From: Cudoniella acicularis
Lineage: Eukaryota; Ascomycota; Leotiomycetes; Helotiales; Helotiaceae
Reading direction: 5' to 3'
NCBI GenBank assembly: GCA_013054445.1
Contig: JAAMPI010000221.1
Coordinates: forward strand, 1-50,634
DNA length: 50,634 bases
Shown here: in pieces, positions 21,838 to 34,042 of the stretch
Numbering within the stretch: position 1 is the first letter of the stretch
How the letters are laid out: each line of letters begins with the position of its first letter
Notes under the pieces: model-generated
The model's input: the letters and a program-made list of their open reading frames with translations, nothing else
The model's database searches: none
Told to the model about the DNA's origin: nothing
Position numbers and translations under genes: made by a program

Positions 21838-24073
21838 ATGGACGGTCAACATGATTGGAACTTCTGGGCACCATCGACAGTCCATGGTTCTTTCAGGCCA
21901 GACACACCAATGATGCAGTTCTACATGGCTTCAGCTGATCCGATGCTAAGTGTCAACTACGCAGGTCGAATTACTCCAGATATGCTGAATACTGTGCGCC
22001 GGTCCAGGACCAGATCCATTGGCAACGTAAATTCACCCAGCCAGCTGGCCTGGAGCATGCCATGGATGGGATCTCCAGGTTATGTTGCAAGTTCTCCGTA
22101 TAATCCCTTTCGACCTTTGTCTGCAGGCCCGAGCATGCTACCACCTAAGAGTCCTCTTCTGTTCAATGGCTTTCGACCTCCCTCGGCAGCTCCAAATTCC
22201 CGAAGTCCACTTGGATTTCGCCATGATCTCAGTCCACAACTTCCAGGACGCAGCTTTGTTGATGAGCCCCAAGCACAACCAACTCGTGCGCCAAAATTTA
22301 AATCGTCAGAATGGGAGTCACACAAGGCAAAAATAAAGGAGATTTTCATGGATGAGGACAAGTCCTTAGACGAAACTATGAAGAGCATGGAAGAGCAGTT
22401 CTCGTTTAATCCAACGCATGTCTTACACCCTGCCAGTGGTTTGATATTTGCTAACATTTTACCCAGCAAAAAACAATACAACAATAAGCTGCGTCAATGG
22501 AAGTTTATAAAGAAAATCCCGGGCTCAACGGCCAATTGGATGGCCAATAAAGCCAGAAGTAGGAAACGAGCAGGGAAAGATACTGAATTCACCGTTGGGG
22601 ATCAACCATGGTCTTTGGATCGAATTGAAAAAAGCGCAAGCAGAGCAAAATTGGATCCCAATGAGACTTATCAAACTGGTATGTAATGGTACACAAAACC
22701 CCATTCACATACTAAGTGTCTAGTAGATATGCCAACTCCTCCGGGCGTCGCCTATGGAACTCCCGGGAAAGATCAGCAACCAGTTAGAGACGAGATACGA
22801 ATCTCTAGAGCTGTGCCGACGCGGAGATGGAACCCATACCCACTACCGCAAGCAATGCCACAGAGCTGCTTGCGCTTGCAGTTCAACGGCAAGAGGAAAG
22901 CAGATATAGACACTGTATACCAACGCGCTAAACAGCTATTCCAAGCCGAAATTTCCACGATGCTGAGGGAGAATATTTGCAAACCCTCGGGGGCTACGAG
23001 GTTTTACTTGGGCCGACACACAAGGATACCAACACCGTTGCCTATGAGCTAGCTGATTTATACGCCCAAATCAATCGTATGGACGAGGCCGATAAAATTC
23101 TTGAGTGGATGAGCGAAAAGCATATGGAGACATGGGATATTAGGCACAAAAACATTCGTGCTCATATGGTCCAAGTTGCCGACTTGTTGGAAAGTTGTCG
23201 CGCGTCGATGATGCAGTGGCATTGACCAGTCGGATGGCGGACAGCTATGATCTGTCTTCCATTTACTCTTCCGTTCGCCCTAGCAACGTTAGCGGTGGTC
23301 AATTTTCTCGACAGCATCAGGATGTTGATTCTATGAGAGACGAATATCGGTTACCGCCGATTGGAAAACGAGCTTTTGCTTTGAATAATGATGATGGCGA
23401 CGCAGTCCATATGGATTACCAGGTCAGACTCGCTATCATGAGAGCAAAGGCTGAAGATGATGAGGCAGAGAATTTGTTGCTTAGGCTTCTTGAGAGATGC
23501 GAGCGATACCCTGAGAAGTTGGCGGTGCAGATTCTCGAGGCCCGGACTAGTCTTGTTGAGCTCTACAATACCCTTGAGCTCCAAGATAAGTTCCGAGGCT
23601 CGTTACTTGACATTCCCAAATCCTTAGGGATTATATTCGAGTCTGAGACGGAAAGGACCGAGCTACTACTGCTTCGCGCCATCGAGTTGATCCAGTGGAT
23701 GGTCAAAAACGGACCGCACGAGCAGGCAGATGCTCTACTTCGACAAGTGGAGTCAGAAGCAATGAAGATTTTTGAAGAGGAAAGTTTCATAACTATTAGT
23801 GTTTTGATTCACATTGGCACGATATTGCAAGATCAAGACCGTTGGAAAGATGCGCGGCCAAGGTTCGAGCAGGCATTAGCATCGTCAATGTCTGCGAATG
23901 TCCCACTCGAGTCTCCGCTCATCAAAAATCTTGAGGATGCGCTTTACAACAAAAAATACACAAAGGGAGTTGCCACACCAGAAAATATTCGGCGACAAGC
24001 AATTCTGTCAAAGGACTTCACTGGAACCCGGGTGCTACGTCGTCAGTACCGGCCAGCCTTGCTGATAATATAG
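21838..24073 (+). pseudogene. Clr5-domain protein with C-terminal helical repeats, two 1-bp frameshifts
   Basis: The ATG at 21838 opens a Pro/Ser-rich N-terminus. The Clr5 domain starts near residue 155: FKSSEWESHKAKIKEIFMDE, LDETMKSMEEQFSFNPT, then KKQYNNKLRQWKFIKKI. Clr5 is a fungal DNA-binding-like domain. Either a 51-nt GC-AG intron (22416-22466) or a 17-residue insertion splits it. A second intron is 22679-22723, with a TAGTAG double acceptor allowing 22726. The frame then slips by one base near 22977 (before LQTLGGYEVLLG) and again near 23197 (after DLLES, before SRVDDAVALTSRM), each time as if one base were missing. The helical, TPR-like region (AYELADLYAQINRMDEADKILEW, LHIGTILQDQDRWKDARPRFEQAL-type spacing) runs to TAG at 24073. 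There are no other stops, so assembly error is as likely as a true pseudogene. Probable nuclear regulator. Confidence 0.75.
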
Positions 24074-24620
24074 GATCATAATGACAGCTCTTAAACATGT
24101 GAATGGCGAACTGCTCTTCAACTTTTTGTTTCACTAATTTGTTTTCTTAAAGGGATGGAATCTGAGAGTAAACAGTTGTAATATAAGCCAACAACAGGCC
24201 ATAAAGAATGAGCTGCGTAATAACAAATGTCTCGGAGTGGGATAGAATGTGAATGGTTGATGCTGGTAGATGATAATAGTAAACCCGTTCTTCAAAGAAA
24301 CCCATTTTTAAGAATCATCAGCCCATGTATCTCCAGAGAACTTCTCAGCGGAAAAGTTGCTGCGAGGCAAATTCTCCTAAAAATTCGGCTTGCAGGTGCT
24401 GCCTGAAGCCGCGTGGCGCCCATCAATCATCACTGTCGTGCGTACAGGTCTCGGTCGCCTTGTTAACCCTAGATGAAACTTTTCTCGAGCCTTGCTCCTC
24501 AGTTTCCTGGCCATATTTTGTTCATACCAAAGTTCGTCCCGTATTGAGCATCAACGAGAACCTTGATTAAGGCGCTTTCAGAACGTAATTACCATTGGGG
24601 AATCACCAGAAGCCGAGGCA
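24074..24620. other. Intergenic
   Basis: This 547-bp gap lies between the Clr5 gene and the AAA ATPase. No gene is seen; an 81-codon open frame at 24325-24570 has no recognisable features. It probably holds the upstream gene's 3' UTR and the AAA promoter. Confidence 0.4.
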
Positions 24621-26773
24621 ATGGCTCTACCTTCGTTCTCGAATATTTTCAGTGATCAAGGCCAACTTAATAACGACGACGACGACGATGCCGTGGTTCT
24701 TGGCCTTACGTGCGAGATGAGGACATATGAAACTCGATATGATTCAAGAGGAAATAAAATTACGTTGCAAGTAGGGACTCGAAACATCGACATTGATGAG
24801 CATAGAGATCACGAGACCGCCTTCGTTTTGACTCGGAAATACGACCAATACAGGGAACTCGAGCAGACCACGCTAGCCATACGCTCCCCATATGCCAAGA
24901 AAGCTCTTCAAAAAGTTGTGGGAAGGTACCATGGCATTGACTTCCATGCCGCTGTGGTAGTTTTAACGGGATCGCCGAGATGCTTATTCCATTATCGGAA
25001 GGAGCTCCAACTTTATCTCGACGCATTGATAGACGAAGAGGCAATCAGACATCTTGAGTTGCTTCTCAGCCATATGCGGAGGACATTTACTCTCGAATTG
25101 GAAACCTGGCAAAATTTGATGGAGTCGACCATCGTTCCACCGACGCTGCCTTTCTTGTCGTTATGGATGGCATTCCGGCCAGGGGATAACATTTATCTTC
25201 GCACAGAGGCAACAGATAGGGCTTTGAGGCTCAAGTCGATGAATCGATGTGAATGTTTGAATCCGTGGTGTTGGCGATCAAGATGGTCTTTAGAGCTTGA
25301 GGAACTTTCCTTTGACGGGGAGAAATTTGGTTATGAGGAATCCGACTTTTTCATTCGCCCTTACGATGGTGACGTGAAACTTGCTACATTGAAACTCTTT
25401 CCATTGAAATATCACCCCGACAAAGATAGAATATCTAGAGCTTTGGTTGCAAGGGGAGAGAAGTATGCACACTTGCATGGAACCCATCATAGATATTATG
25501 GTGGTGCCGCATCTTCTGCAAGCGGCTGGGTACGAGGCGAACCGAATGTAAGTCTGCTGACACTTACCCATTCAACTAGGGTCTTAATGCCTCTTCTAGG
25601 TCAAAAGCCGAGTTATGATCGATACGAAAGCATATTACGCTATGAATGGCTCTCATATGGAGCATGACTCGGAGTTGGATCCCGAAAAGCAAGACGAAGG
25701 AGAGAATGCCCATGCGAGACTGACTGCTGAAGACTTCATCATCTGCAATTTCCTAATCCAGGGCTTTTGTTTCACCACCAAAAGGTGGTACTGGCTCAAG
25801 GTGGCCCTAGTTGAGGATATTGACTTCAACACGGAGGCTTTCAAGTCGCTTTTACTACCGCAGCATCAGAAGAAGATGATCCACTCGCTTGTCAAAGTTC
25901 ACACTAGTAGGGGAATGGGATTTGATGACCTCATTAAAGGGAAAGGGAAGGGGATGGTATTCCTACTTCACGGCGTCCCAGGAACAGGGAAGACGCTCAC
26001 TGCTGGTAAGCTTGAATGTGGTCATTTGGAGCCAAAATCCCGTTTTAACGCCGATCCAGAGGGTGTTGCAGATTACACAAAACGACCACTTTATACAGTG
26101 AGTTGCGGAGAGTTAGGAATAGATAGCTCCAGCGTTGAGCGAAACTTAAAAACGGCACTGGACCTTGCCACGACATGGAACGCCATCATCCTCATTGACG
26201 AGGCGGATATCTTCTTGGAAGCAAGAGGACCAAACGATCTTAAACGCAACGGCCTTGTTTCAAGTAAGTCCCCGCTTCCATCTAAATTCATGAAAATCTA
26301 AAACTATCTAAGTATTCTTGCGCTTGCTGGAATACTATCAAGGGATACTCATTCTGACTACTAATCGCGTGAATGTGTTCGATCCTGCCATCAAGTCACG
26401 CATTCACCTTGCCATAAAGTACCAAGCGCTTCCCTTGGAGTCTCGACGTGATCTGTGGCAAGTCTTCATCAATAGAGCTTGTTCACATCAAACGGTGGGG
26501 TGGTTGGACAGCGAGTGTCTGGATCGTCTTGCGAATGAAGAGTTGAATGGAAGACAGATAAAGAATGCGGTGAGAACGGCGCAGGCTTTGGCATTGAGTG
26601 ACAACTGCGAGCTCGACATTAAATATATAGATCAGTCACTGACTGCTATGAGAATGTTTGAGGTGGACTTTGCTGAAGAGGCCCCGGACAGTCAGGCGCT
26701 TTCAGGAACAGAACATTCGGGAGCGGAGCCTGGGGGATCGGATCGATCATCGAAGAGACGGAGGATTTCTTAA
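24621..26773 (+). CDS. Fungal AAA+ ATPase with long N-terminal domain, four exons
   Basis: Exons are 24621-25547, 25600-26005, 26060-26263 and 26313-26773 (introns 52, 54 and 49 nt), giving 665 aa. The N-terminal ~400 residues match the domain (DUF7025-like) that precedes the AAA module in a large fungal family: LWMAFRPGDNIYLR, FFIRPYDGDVKLATLKLFPLKYHPDK and VKSRVMIDTKAYY. The AAA core has Walker A GVPGTGKT (Lys about 440), PLYTVSCGELG, Walker B ILIDEADIFLE (Asp491-Glu492), sensor-1 ILTTNRV and an arginine finger in FDPAIKSRIH (about Arg541). The small lid domain includes LNGRQIKNAVRTAQALA. The tail ends in a basic SSKRRRIS, possibly a nuclear signal. Substrates of this family are unknown. 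ATP-driven protein remodelling is inferred from the fold. All catalytic motifs are present and the gene looks functional. Confidence 0.92.
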
Positions 26774-28290
26774 CGTTCATCGGTTAGCAATGTTTGTTTA
26801 GATAGACTATGATAGTCAATGGTGATTTGAGCGGGAAAATGAAAAGTTTGGAGTAACCTACTTGGCACGTTCTCGGAAGCTTTAGGATACCAGAAAGCTT
26901 CTGCTGGTGATTAAAGCCCTCTAGTCCCATCTAGGAAGTATCGATTTGGTTCCAGATTGAATCCTGAGAAAGCCCCGGAAAGGATCTCTGCACATAAACC
27001 TTCACCAGATCTGTGAACACGCAGGCTTTGGAATAGAAAGGCCAGAAGCGGCTAACAGGGCTCTTCAGGGTAGGGCAATGAATGCCGGCGAATGAGCGAT
27101 CATGTTCCTGCGTGACATTGGACACTCGGGATAGGTGACTGAGTCCCCGGAGAAGATTGACCCAGCCAAATATACTACTTATATTCAATCCCCTGGAAAC
27201 GCTGGAAGACCTCGTCTGGCGTCTTAGTGTCAATTTGCGTGATCCAAAATGTGCTAGCAGAAGGCTTGAGTTCTCAGCGGCCGAATATCCGCGATGTAAG
27301 GAAGAGATTTGACGAGATATTCCGGAGAGCAACGTCGTGGGATTAGTTACAAGAGTTAATAACTCCTGGAGATATGGACGAATTCGGAGGGGCGGCTGCA
27401 AATCCGCCGGCAAGCTGAAAGGTGGCTTCCCGGCAAAGTACATTCAAGCTGATTGGCGTTCTATTGTTGTGACCGAGGAGAAACATCGGAAGAACTCTCC
27501 CCGTGCTGTGTCGGAGATGCGTACGATATCCCTAAGGCTGTGGAATCTTCAGGACCGATCATACCATCTCGTTGGATTGTCTGTATATCCGCTTGGATTC
27601 AGCGGCAGGCAGATCGTTAATGTGTCCGGAGTCTCGTTCCATCATTTCAAAACATTACAGCACTATTCCAGGGAAACAGATCCCGTATCCTCAGAAAAGG
27701 CAATGCCATGACATGCTGACAAAATGGAGGATTGCGTTGTCGAGGCCCTGTTCATGTTCGCCTGGTTTTGGAGAAAGATTTTGTTGGTGGGCCACGCTTC
27801 TCGAGAACCGAAGGCACCTTCGACGACATGCTCCCCCCGGGGATCGGTCTGGCCATATACAAAGATGTCCTGAGATATTCCCATGACCTCTAATGGCGCC
27901 AACTGTCGACCAAAGCTTTTGGCCACCAACTTTAAGAACGAAGGCAGATTGCAGATCATGACTCTCCCACCAGTAAGCCCAGTCATCTTTTTGCCATCAT
28001 TTTCATCTAACCATACACACCTGGAGACTCCATCGTGAAGATCTGCTGTTGGTGGAAGGTGGCAGGTGAGTCACCGTGAGTAGCCAAATGCCAACATTTC
28101 GGAGCAGCATGACAAGCCCGCAAAGGTGACATTCAGGGCCATGAAGTATCTCATTACAGAGCATTACTCCGGGGACAAAGAACGGCGTTCCGGACGCTCT
28201 TCGATCAGCTTTGCGGGCACTGGATGGGGGTAGTGCAGGTTGTAGGAATGCTCTGGATTTTGTATTACAAGCCATAGTAGTTCAGGTTTC
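26774..28290. other. Intergenic, no gene recognised
   Basis: Overlapping open frames on both strands (for example 26931-27443 and 27663-27986 minus, 27337-27711 plus) have partly protein-like composition, but I see no domain, conserved motif or convincing splice structure. A decayed gene is possible. I assign none. Confidence 0.35.
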
Positions 28291-28430
28291 AGTGTTAAAT
28301 TTCGGTGTGCTTTAAGTTAATACCATGCCGAATCTATGTAATTTAGGCCGAAGTAATCCGAATTGCAGTACTGCAATTCAGACTGCTTCGGTTTCAAGTG
28401 TTAAAAGTCGACGTGCTCCAAATTCTACTA
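28291..28430. repeat. Palindromic element flanked by ~30-bp direct repeats
   Basis: A perfect 20-bp palindrome, GAATTGCAGTACTGCAATTC (28360-28379), sits at the centre of an imperfect 44-bp palindrome (28348-28391). On either side are related direct repeats: CAGTGTTAAATTTCGGTGTG at about 28291 and CAAGTGTTAAAAGTCGACGT at about 28396. This resembles a small foldback or solo element. No coding content is visible. Confidence 0.55.
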
Positions 28431-29887
28431 TACTAATTGTCAAGTGAAGGAAGGAAGGACTAGAGGTTAGCCGATCCTAGCTTTAAGCCAGGATCCTAGA
28501 ATAGAATATAATCAATCTTAATCTCACTCTTCTTCTAATAACCGGATACTAATCCCAAGCAAGACATTATTTATGTACCCGGAATGGACACCTTTATGTC
28601 CAAAGAGCAACGAATAGAGTGATAAGATGGGTGCTCCAGGTGGTTAATCTTTTAAGCAATGTTTCAAAGCTCAAAGCTAGCTTGGGCATAGAAGCCGAGC
28701 ATGGACTTGCAGGCAAAAACAGAACCCGATATTACCGAGTCTGAACAGCAATACTGTTAGTGTTAATAGTAGAGAGCAGACTTAGGCCTCTCTATTTTCG
28801 TAAAAGGCTGTCACACCAACAGCGAGGAATTCTTAGGGATCTTAACGCAGTTATAAGCCTTTAGATGCTGTTTTCAATGTTATAGCACACAAGATTAAAT
28901 AACACGTAAACATGAACAACTTCTTCTCCTTGGCGACTATCTTTTTCTTCCGAATATCAACCAACCAGCGTCTCTGTGTTCTATCTGTCACCGATGCTGA
29001 TGATCTTCTCAGATGTAACTCCCCTCATTCCGGATACCTTGTCCAGCTCAATATTTGCCTTTAACCCGTCAGCTGAAATCAATAAACACTTCAAAAGTAC
29101 TCATATATCCCACTATATTATGTCCCATTATCCAATGACTCGGATGCAGGTTCTTTTCCCCCTTAGCGGGATTTTCGTTAATAGAGTATTTATTACTATC
29201 TTTATCTACTCGTCTCATTAGCGTTGAATCTTACTATCTAGTAAATGTTTTTCGACCCCGCTCTCTTTAGAAGTATTCTTTAACTTCTCTACTCTTAGCT
29301 TCTTAATTGTTTCATAATATTTTCATTACTTTTAAGATCTCGTTAACTATTTCTGCTCGCGAAAGGTATTCTACAAGTACTACGCTATCCTCAACTACTA
29401 TTGCCGCGCCCTAGTATTCAAGTGAGCTTGATTACTTAAAAGGGTAAGAGGGCATAACTTACTTATATAAGATACAGGCGCATAGTATATACTATATCTC
29501 TAAAAATAATCAGCTTTCCACTTTTACTTGCCTAAGTCAGTAGATCAAGGGGTATAAAATATTTCAAAGCCCGCACTCATCTACTAGTATATAATCGAGC
29601 GCTCTCCTTAAACGAGGTTCTGTTACAGCTCTGCAAAGGCACGAAGGCCCTGACGTCACGTGGGACGTATTTGCAAGAAGGTGCTATATTAACGAAGAAA
29701 CTAAGCTAAGGAGAGAAGAAGGAAGAGGTGGCCCTAAAGGGGCCTTATATACAGGAGGTGAGTACTAGCAAGCGAGGTCACGTGATAAGGGGTTAGGGGG
29801 ACGTGTCGCAGCCTCCTGTCGCATATAGCGCCACACTGTCTGAGTCTCACTAGTCACAGGACTGTGCGTTGCACTAGGTCTGTGACA
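28431..29887. other. AT-rich decayed DNA, probably transposon-derived
   Basis: This is a low-complexity, TA-rich region with stops in all frames. It includes GTCACGTG motifs at about 29653 and 29776 and leads directly into a transposase tail at 29888. An 81-codon open frame at 28976-29221 is not recognisable. The base composition fits RIP-affected repeats. Confidence 0.45.
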
Positions 29888-30286
29888 TCAAGTAGAGAAA
29901 GAAGAGAAAGAAAAGCAGGAAAGAGCTCGAATAGACTCGAATAAAGCTGCTACTACGACTAGAAAGGAAAAGAAGGAGGTAGAGAAGGTAGAGAAGGCCC
30001 TATAAGCCTCTATACGGTAGGCTAACAAGGACGAGATCGAAGCCTAGGAAAAGACTAAAAAGCAGGCTTAAAAAAAGAAGGAAGATCAAGCTAAAAAAGC
30101 TTTAAACGATACTCTTATATAAACTAGGTCTCCTGCGAAGCCTAGGAAGGCACCTGTTAGTAAAAAGAAGGTAGTGCGATTTATTAGTGTTAGTGTTAAG
30201 GGGGGGGGGGTCCTACTGAGCCGGAAAAACGTTCGAAGACGGGCCGGGTAATAAAAGTACCACGTATCTTCAAGCAAGGCACTTAA
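29888..30286 (+). pseudogene. C-terminal tail of a pogo/Fot1-like DDE transposase, RIP-mutated
   Basis: One frame reads a Lys/Glu/Ala-rich helix (EKQERARIDSNKAATTTRKE, ANKDEIEA, KKALNDTL), then RSPAKPRKAPVSKKKVVRF and, near the end, KTGRVIKVPRIF. This is the usual tail of fungal pogo-superfamily transposases: a charged helix, a SP-K-P linker, then a TGR-x-IKxPxRF motif. Five internal stops (all TAA or TAG) fall where Gln is expected, consistent with CAA/CAG changed to TAA/TAG by RIP. The catalytic DDE core is not recognisable upstream. This is an inactive remnant. Confidence 0.72.
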
Positions 30287-31248
30287 AAATTATATATTCT
30301 TATATATTGACTTTTGATCTATTTATACCTTTAATAGTAAATTATTATCTTATGTGGTTATTTAATTATTGATTTTTAGAGTGGGTAGTAGGTTTGGTTA
30401 TATAAGCGGGAACTTAACCGGGGTGGGAACTCGAGTAAGATGTCACGGCAGGTGCCCGCGAAAAACAAAATGTCTGGACTTAATAGAAGCAAGTTGAGAC
30501 GGTCCTCGGCACGGCTTGCTAGAGTAGACTTGGGATGAAGCGCTCCTGGCTATGAGACTGAAGGGGAAGAAGGATTTAGCGGGTCGCATGTCTCGAAGAT
30601 CGCAAAATGCTTGATCGTGATAAGCATCGATCCACGGATTAATGTTCAGTGACATGCTTCGCGACGTTTCCCTGCACGAGCAAAGTTGCGGGGGTCCCAG
30701 AGCCGACCCCGGTCGTCCCTACTAATCAGCTCACTCCCGAAAAGCTTGTTTCAACTCTTTTGTAACATCATGGCTTCACTCCAACCCTTCGTGACTTTTT
30801 CCTCAATACAGACATACTGACCGTTACGCGTACTCACAAAAATTTTTTATTTTGGGAGATCGCGCAGCAGGAGTAGCAGCCTCAAGTCTTCGACAAGTGG
30901 AGTTGGCTGTTTTAAAATCCAGTGGCTGAAGGGCTGGAGATGCTCAATCTGATCAGATGCTGGCGATAATTCCATAAAGCTACTCGAATGGCCGCGGTTG
31001 ACTTGAAAGGCTGAAACGCCATGTTTCTACTTGGCCCATTATCTGATTCTTAGGGAGATTAGCCAGGACAACCGAGTCGCATATCATGATGCCTCTCCCC
31101 GATATACTAGATTTTGCACCGTTAGCGTTTTGCCCTTACACTCTTTTTTCGCGGCCTCTTGTTTGTCCTTTTTCGGTGCCTATAGCGTGCTGGGCACCTT
31201 GAGCATACCACATTCATTTCTCGACTATCCTTAAGTTTTTATCTCAAG
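30287..31248. other. Intergenic upstream of secreted-protein gene
   Basis: No gene is supported. AT-rich sequence after the transposase relic gives way to balanced composition. The last few hundred bases presumably contain the promoter of the gene at 31249. Confidence 0.4.
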
Positions 31249-33017
31249 ATGATTTCCTCTACTGTCACCGGACTCACGGCGCTTGCCATGGGGTCAACAA
31301 TCCTGGCTCAGACTCAGAATTGTGTTCTTCAAGTTCCCAATAATTTCTTGACGGCAGAAGGTCTTGCAACCCCATACAAGATGACCGGCTGCAACCAGAC
31401 CCAGTTTGCAGATGAGGGCTGCTTTGTCGACGCTGCTATCTTGGATCCCGCCACTGGAGATATTCAAATCTACAACCCTCTGGTGATCAATCAGGACCAA
31501 GCCGTCAAGGGAAAAGATTTCATCGCCCCCGTTGTACCAACGTTACCGGAAAATGCGGTTGTAGGAATCTGGTTTGGATCCAACGCAGTCACCCTCACTC
31601 TCACCGGTGATACGGTTACCTGTGTTAATGGAGATGGAAACTCAGTATTTGGTCAATTTGCGTATTGCAACACCCCGGCGTTCTTTGAGGCCGCCACCAA
31701 AGTAGTGTCGGCAGGCTTGCTAAAAGTCCCACCTCCCAGTACAACCACGAAGGCTGCACAACGGTCGGTATGCTTAGTTACTCGAGGCTTCCGTATGGTC
31801 GACATGGATCAGAGCGATAATGTTGATTCAACTTATCTTTTGATCAATGGATCCGTCCTTGCGCAGAACACTAAAGAGAACGCAGCAAATAACAAGAATG
31901 CCACTGGTATTTCCAACCATTTCCATCTTTGCGGAGACCGGAGACTGACGAGTTCACAGAATTCAACAATGGATCTGATAATCTGTTGCTCAACGCTTTC
32001 CTTGCGCCAACTTTAGGATGCACACCGTTCACTGCACCATTAATTACTTCCTCATCCGGCGTGTCATCTGCTATGGCACTGAATGCTAGCTGATTAAAAT
32101 CCGAACATGTTGGCCTTCAACTGACATGAAACAGGAGCTTCAATCACAACTATTCCCACCAGTTGGAGGACCTGCTCTTGTGCCACTGTATGTTCACGTC
32201 ATCCGCAGCCTAAAATAACAATATACTGAATTTGGAGATAGGAACGACGACTTCGCCATTATCGCCGCGAACGGCAACGTTACACAATCCCTAGTCAAGA
32301 CCAATCTCTACCGAGCTGGCGTTGGACGGCCTCCCGCCAAGGATCTCGCGAATGCATCTTCCGTTACATATTGCCAGCGATACGCCGAATCAGGACTTTT
32401 CACCGGCGGAACTTCCCCTGCTCCTGCTGCATCCAGTAACCTCTTCACGTTCATGGCTAATCGATTCGCCACGAGCTTCGGACCTGTGCCGGTCCTTGGA
32501 TGTCAAACATCTTCGGACTTAACGAGAGTCCGGTGAACCAGACAACGATTGGGGACTGCATTGTGGTTGCAGCCACTATCAATACCAAAGTGCTCCAGGT
32601 ATGGCGGTGTTTCTCCATCGTGCGCTTGCCTGTTAGCTGATCTATTTCAGGATATTGTTGATGGCAAGATCAAACCAGTCTCTACAACGGCCACCTCCAC
32701 CACTGCAGCAAGCGTCGTATCTACCAACTTGAGTGTAGTTACGAAATCAGCTGCGACCAAAAGCCACACTACAAAGGTTGCAACAACTTTGCGGACTAAG
32801 CATGCTACACAAGTGTGCACAGAGCATCAAAATCAGTTGGTGCATCAACGTGAGTACCCTGCACCCCAAGTCATTACTTTTTGCATCTCTCGTAGTGGAC
32901 TTGCAAGGCCTAATACCTTTTATAATTTTCTAAAATACTAATTTGCAAACAGGAAATCGGTTGCTCGAGTCGTCAAGACTGGGTCACCGTCTGCAACGAC
33001 CAGACGACATTGGCGGA
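31249..33017 (+). pseudogene. Fungal secreted protein of unknown function, frameshifted
   Basis: The start MISSTVTGLTALAMGSTILAQ is a typical signal peptide. The body matches a fungal secreted family I know only as hypothetical: NCVLQVPNNFLTAEGLATPY, TGCNQTQFADEGCF, AAILDPATGDIQIYNPLVIN, GIWFGSNAVTLTL and FRMVDMDQSDNVDSTYLLING. The frame slips near 31915 (resuming at ETDEFTEFNNGSDNLLLNAF) and again near 32503 (FGLNESPVNQTTIGDC). Probable introns are 32085-32134 (GC donor), 32188-32241, 32599-32650 and 32850-32952. A Thr/Ser-rich region (about 32690-32800), likely O-glycosylated, precedes the Cys-containing end GCSSRQDWVTVCNDQ, which also needs a frame change. It is either broken or carries sequence errors. 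Confidence 0.72.
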
Positions 33018-34042
33018 TGTAAGAACAATTATTGATATGGGCATACCTTGTATTATATATATGTATTTATCTGGCTCTCATGCTATCTAGTATATTCATT
33101 CTCACTATAGTTCGGAAGCGATATTTATATTCGTTTTGTGACTCACTAAATAGTGTATGTCAGAAGTTTGTTCAACTTTGTTCATCAAGGCATATCAACG
33201 GGCCCGACTAGTCATTTAATCTTACTCTTACACGGAGCTCAACCACCCCCCTTTCCGCCATGAATTTTTTTTTTTTTCACGAACAAACTTCTGACAAAAC
33301 CGAGCATTTTCGCAAAATGTTATGCACCGATATTCAACAATTATGAAAATTAATATCGGGCGGAGATAGAGCAAAGAAACCGGAGTCGGAGAGTCGGAGA
33401 CGGAGATTATTGAAACTCCTACTGGTACTGGATAAATTCAAACTCACCAGCTGTCAACTTCACTCATGATATACAGTCGGACTTATGATACAAGTCGGTC
33501 CCGAACACTGAAGCCAAGTTCTACGATGTGGTGACCAGTAACTAGTTGGTTGCCATTTTCAGAATCAAGATCGTCTGAGACTCTGAGTTTGCGTTACATC
33601 GTGTTCGGCAGCTGACACAAGAACATGGCACAACTCTTAGTTATGTCCACTCGGAGAAATCTCCTGAGCTTCCGTTCTCCGCATTGCGGATCGGATCGTT
33701 TCCATCTGCATAATTTGCATAATTTGCATAACTTGGACCGGCTAAAGGCGCCGGCCCTGGTGAAGCAATGCCCTCTTACATATACGACCCCTACAGCAAG
33801 GCAAAATACTTGGCATCACGGCGTCACGGCATCGCGAGTAAGGAGAGCAAGTGCCGAAGGTCCGACGGACTTCGGAGCCAATGTTTGCCTAGTCAATCGT
33901 ATTTAATACCCCGGCGAAGATAGTGTAGTTGAGGTGGAGTCATATTTTCGGATCTTCCTCCCTTCACATCAATTTCAACTTCAACTTCAACTTCACCTTT
34001 TCATCTCTTCTCACAATATTCACCCCCAGCAAAGCAATCGAT
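33018..34042. other. Intergenic with MITE-like element and microrepeats
   Basis: Besides the inverted-repeat element at 33158-33296, this gap holds a GCATAATTT triplet repeat (about 33708-33737) and a TTCAAC microsatellite (about 33968-33992) just upstream of the P450 start. No gene is seen; the 93-codon open frame at 33625-33906 is unsupported. Confidence 0.45.
33158..33296. mobile_element. MITE-like element, 16-bp perfect terminal inverted repeats
   Basis: TGTCAGAAGTTTGTTC (33158-33173) and GAACAAACTTCTGACA (33281-33296) are exact reverse complements bounding 139 bp. There is no coding content; a poly-T run lies next to the right repeat. No target-site duplication is evident. Confidence 0.55.

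Noticed and set aside
26931..27443. 170-codon minus-strand open frame
   Set aside because: No domain, no supporting splice structure, and overlapping open frames exist on the other strand; composition is not distinctive.
27663..28275. Two adjacent minus-strand frames that look partly protein-like
   Set aside because: I could not join them with a convincing intron or match them to a family.
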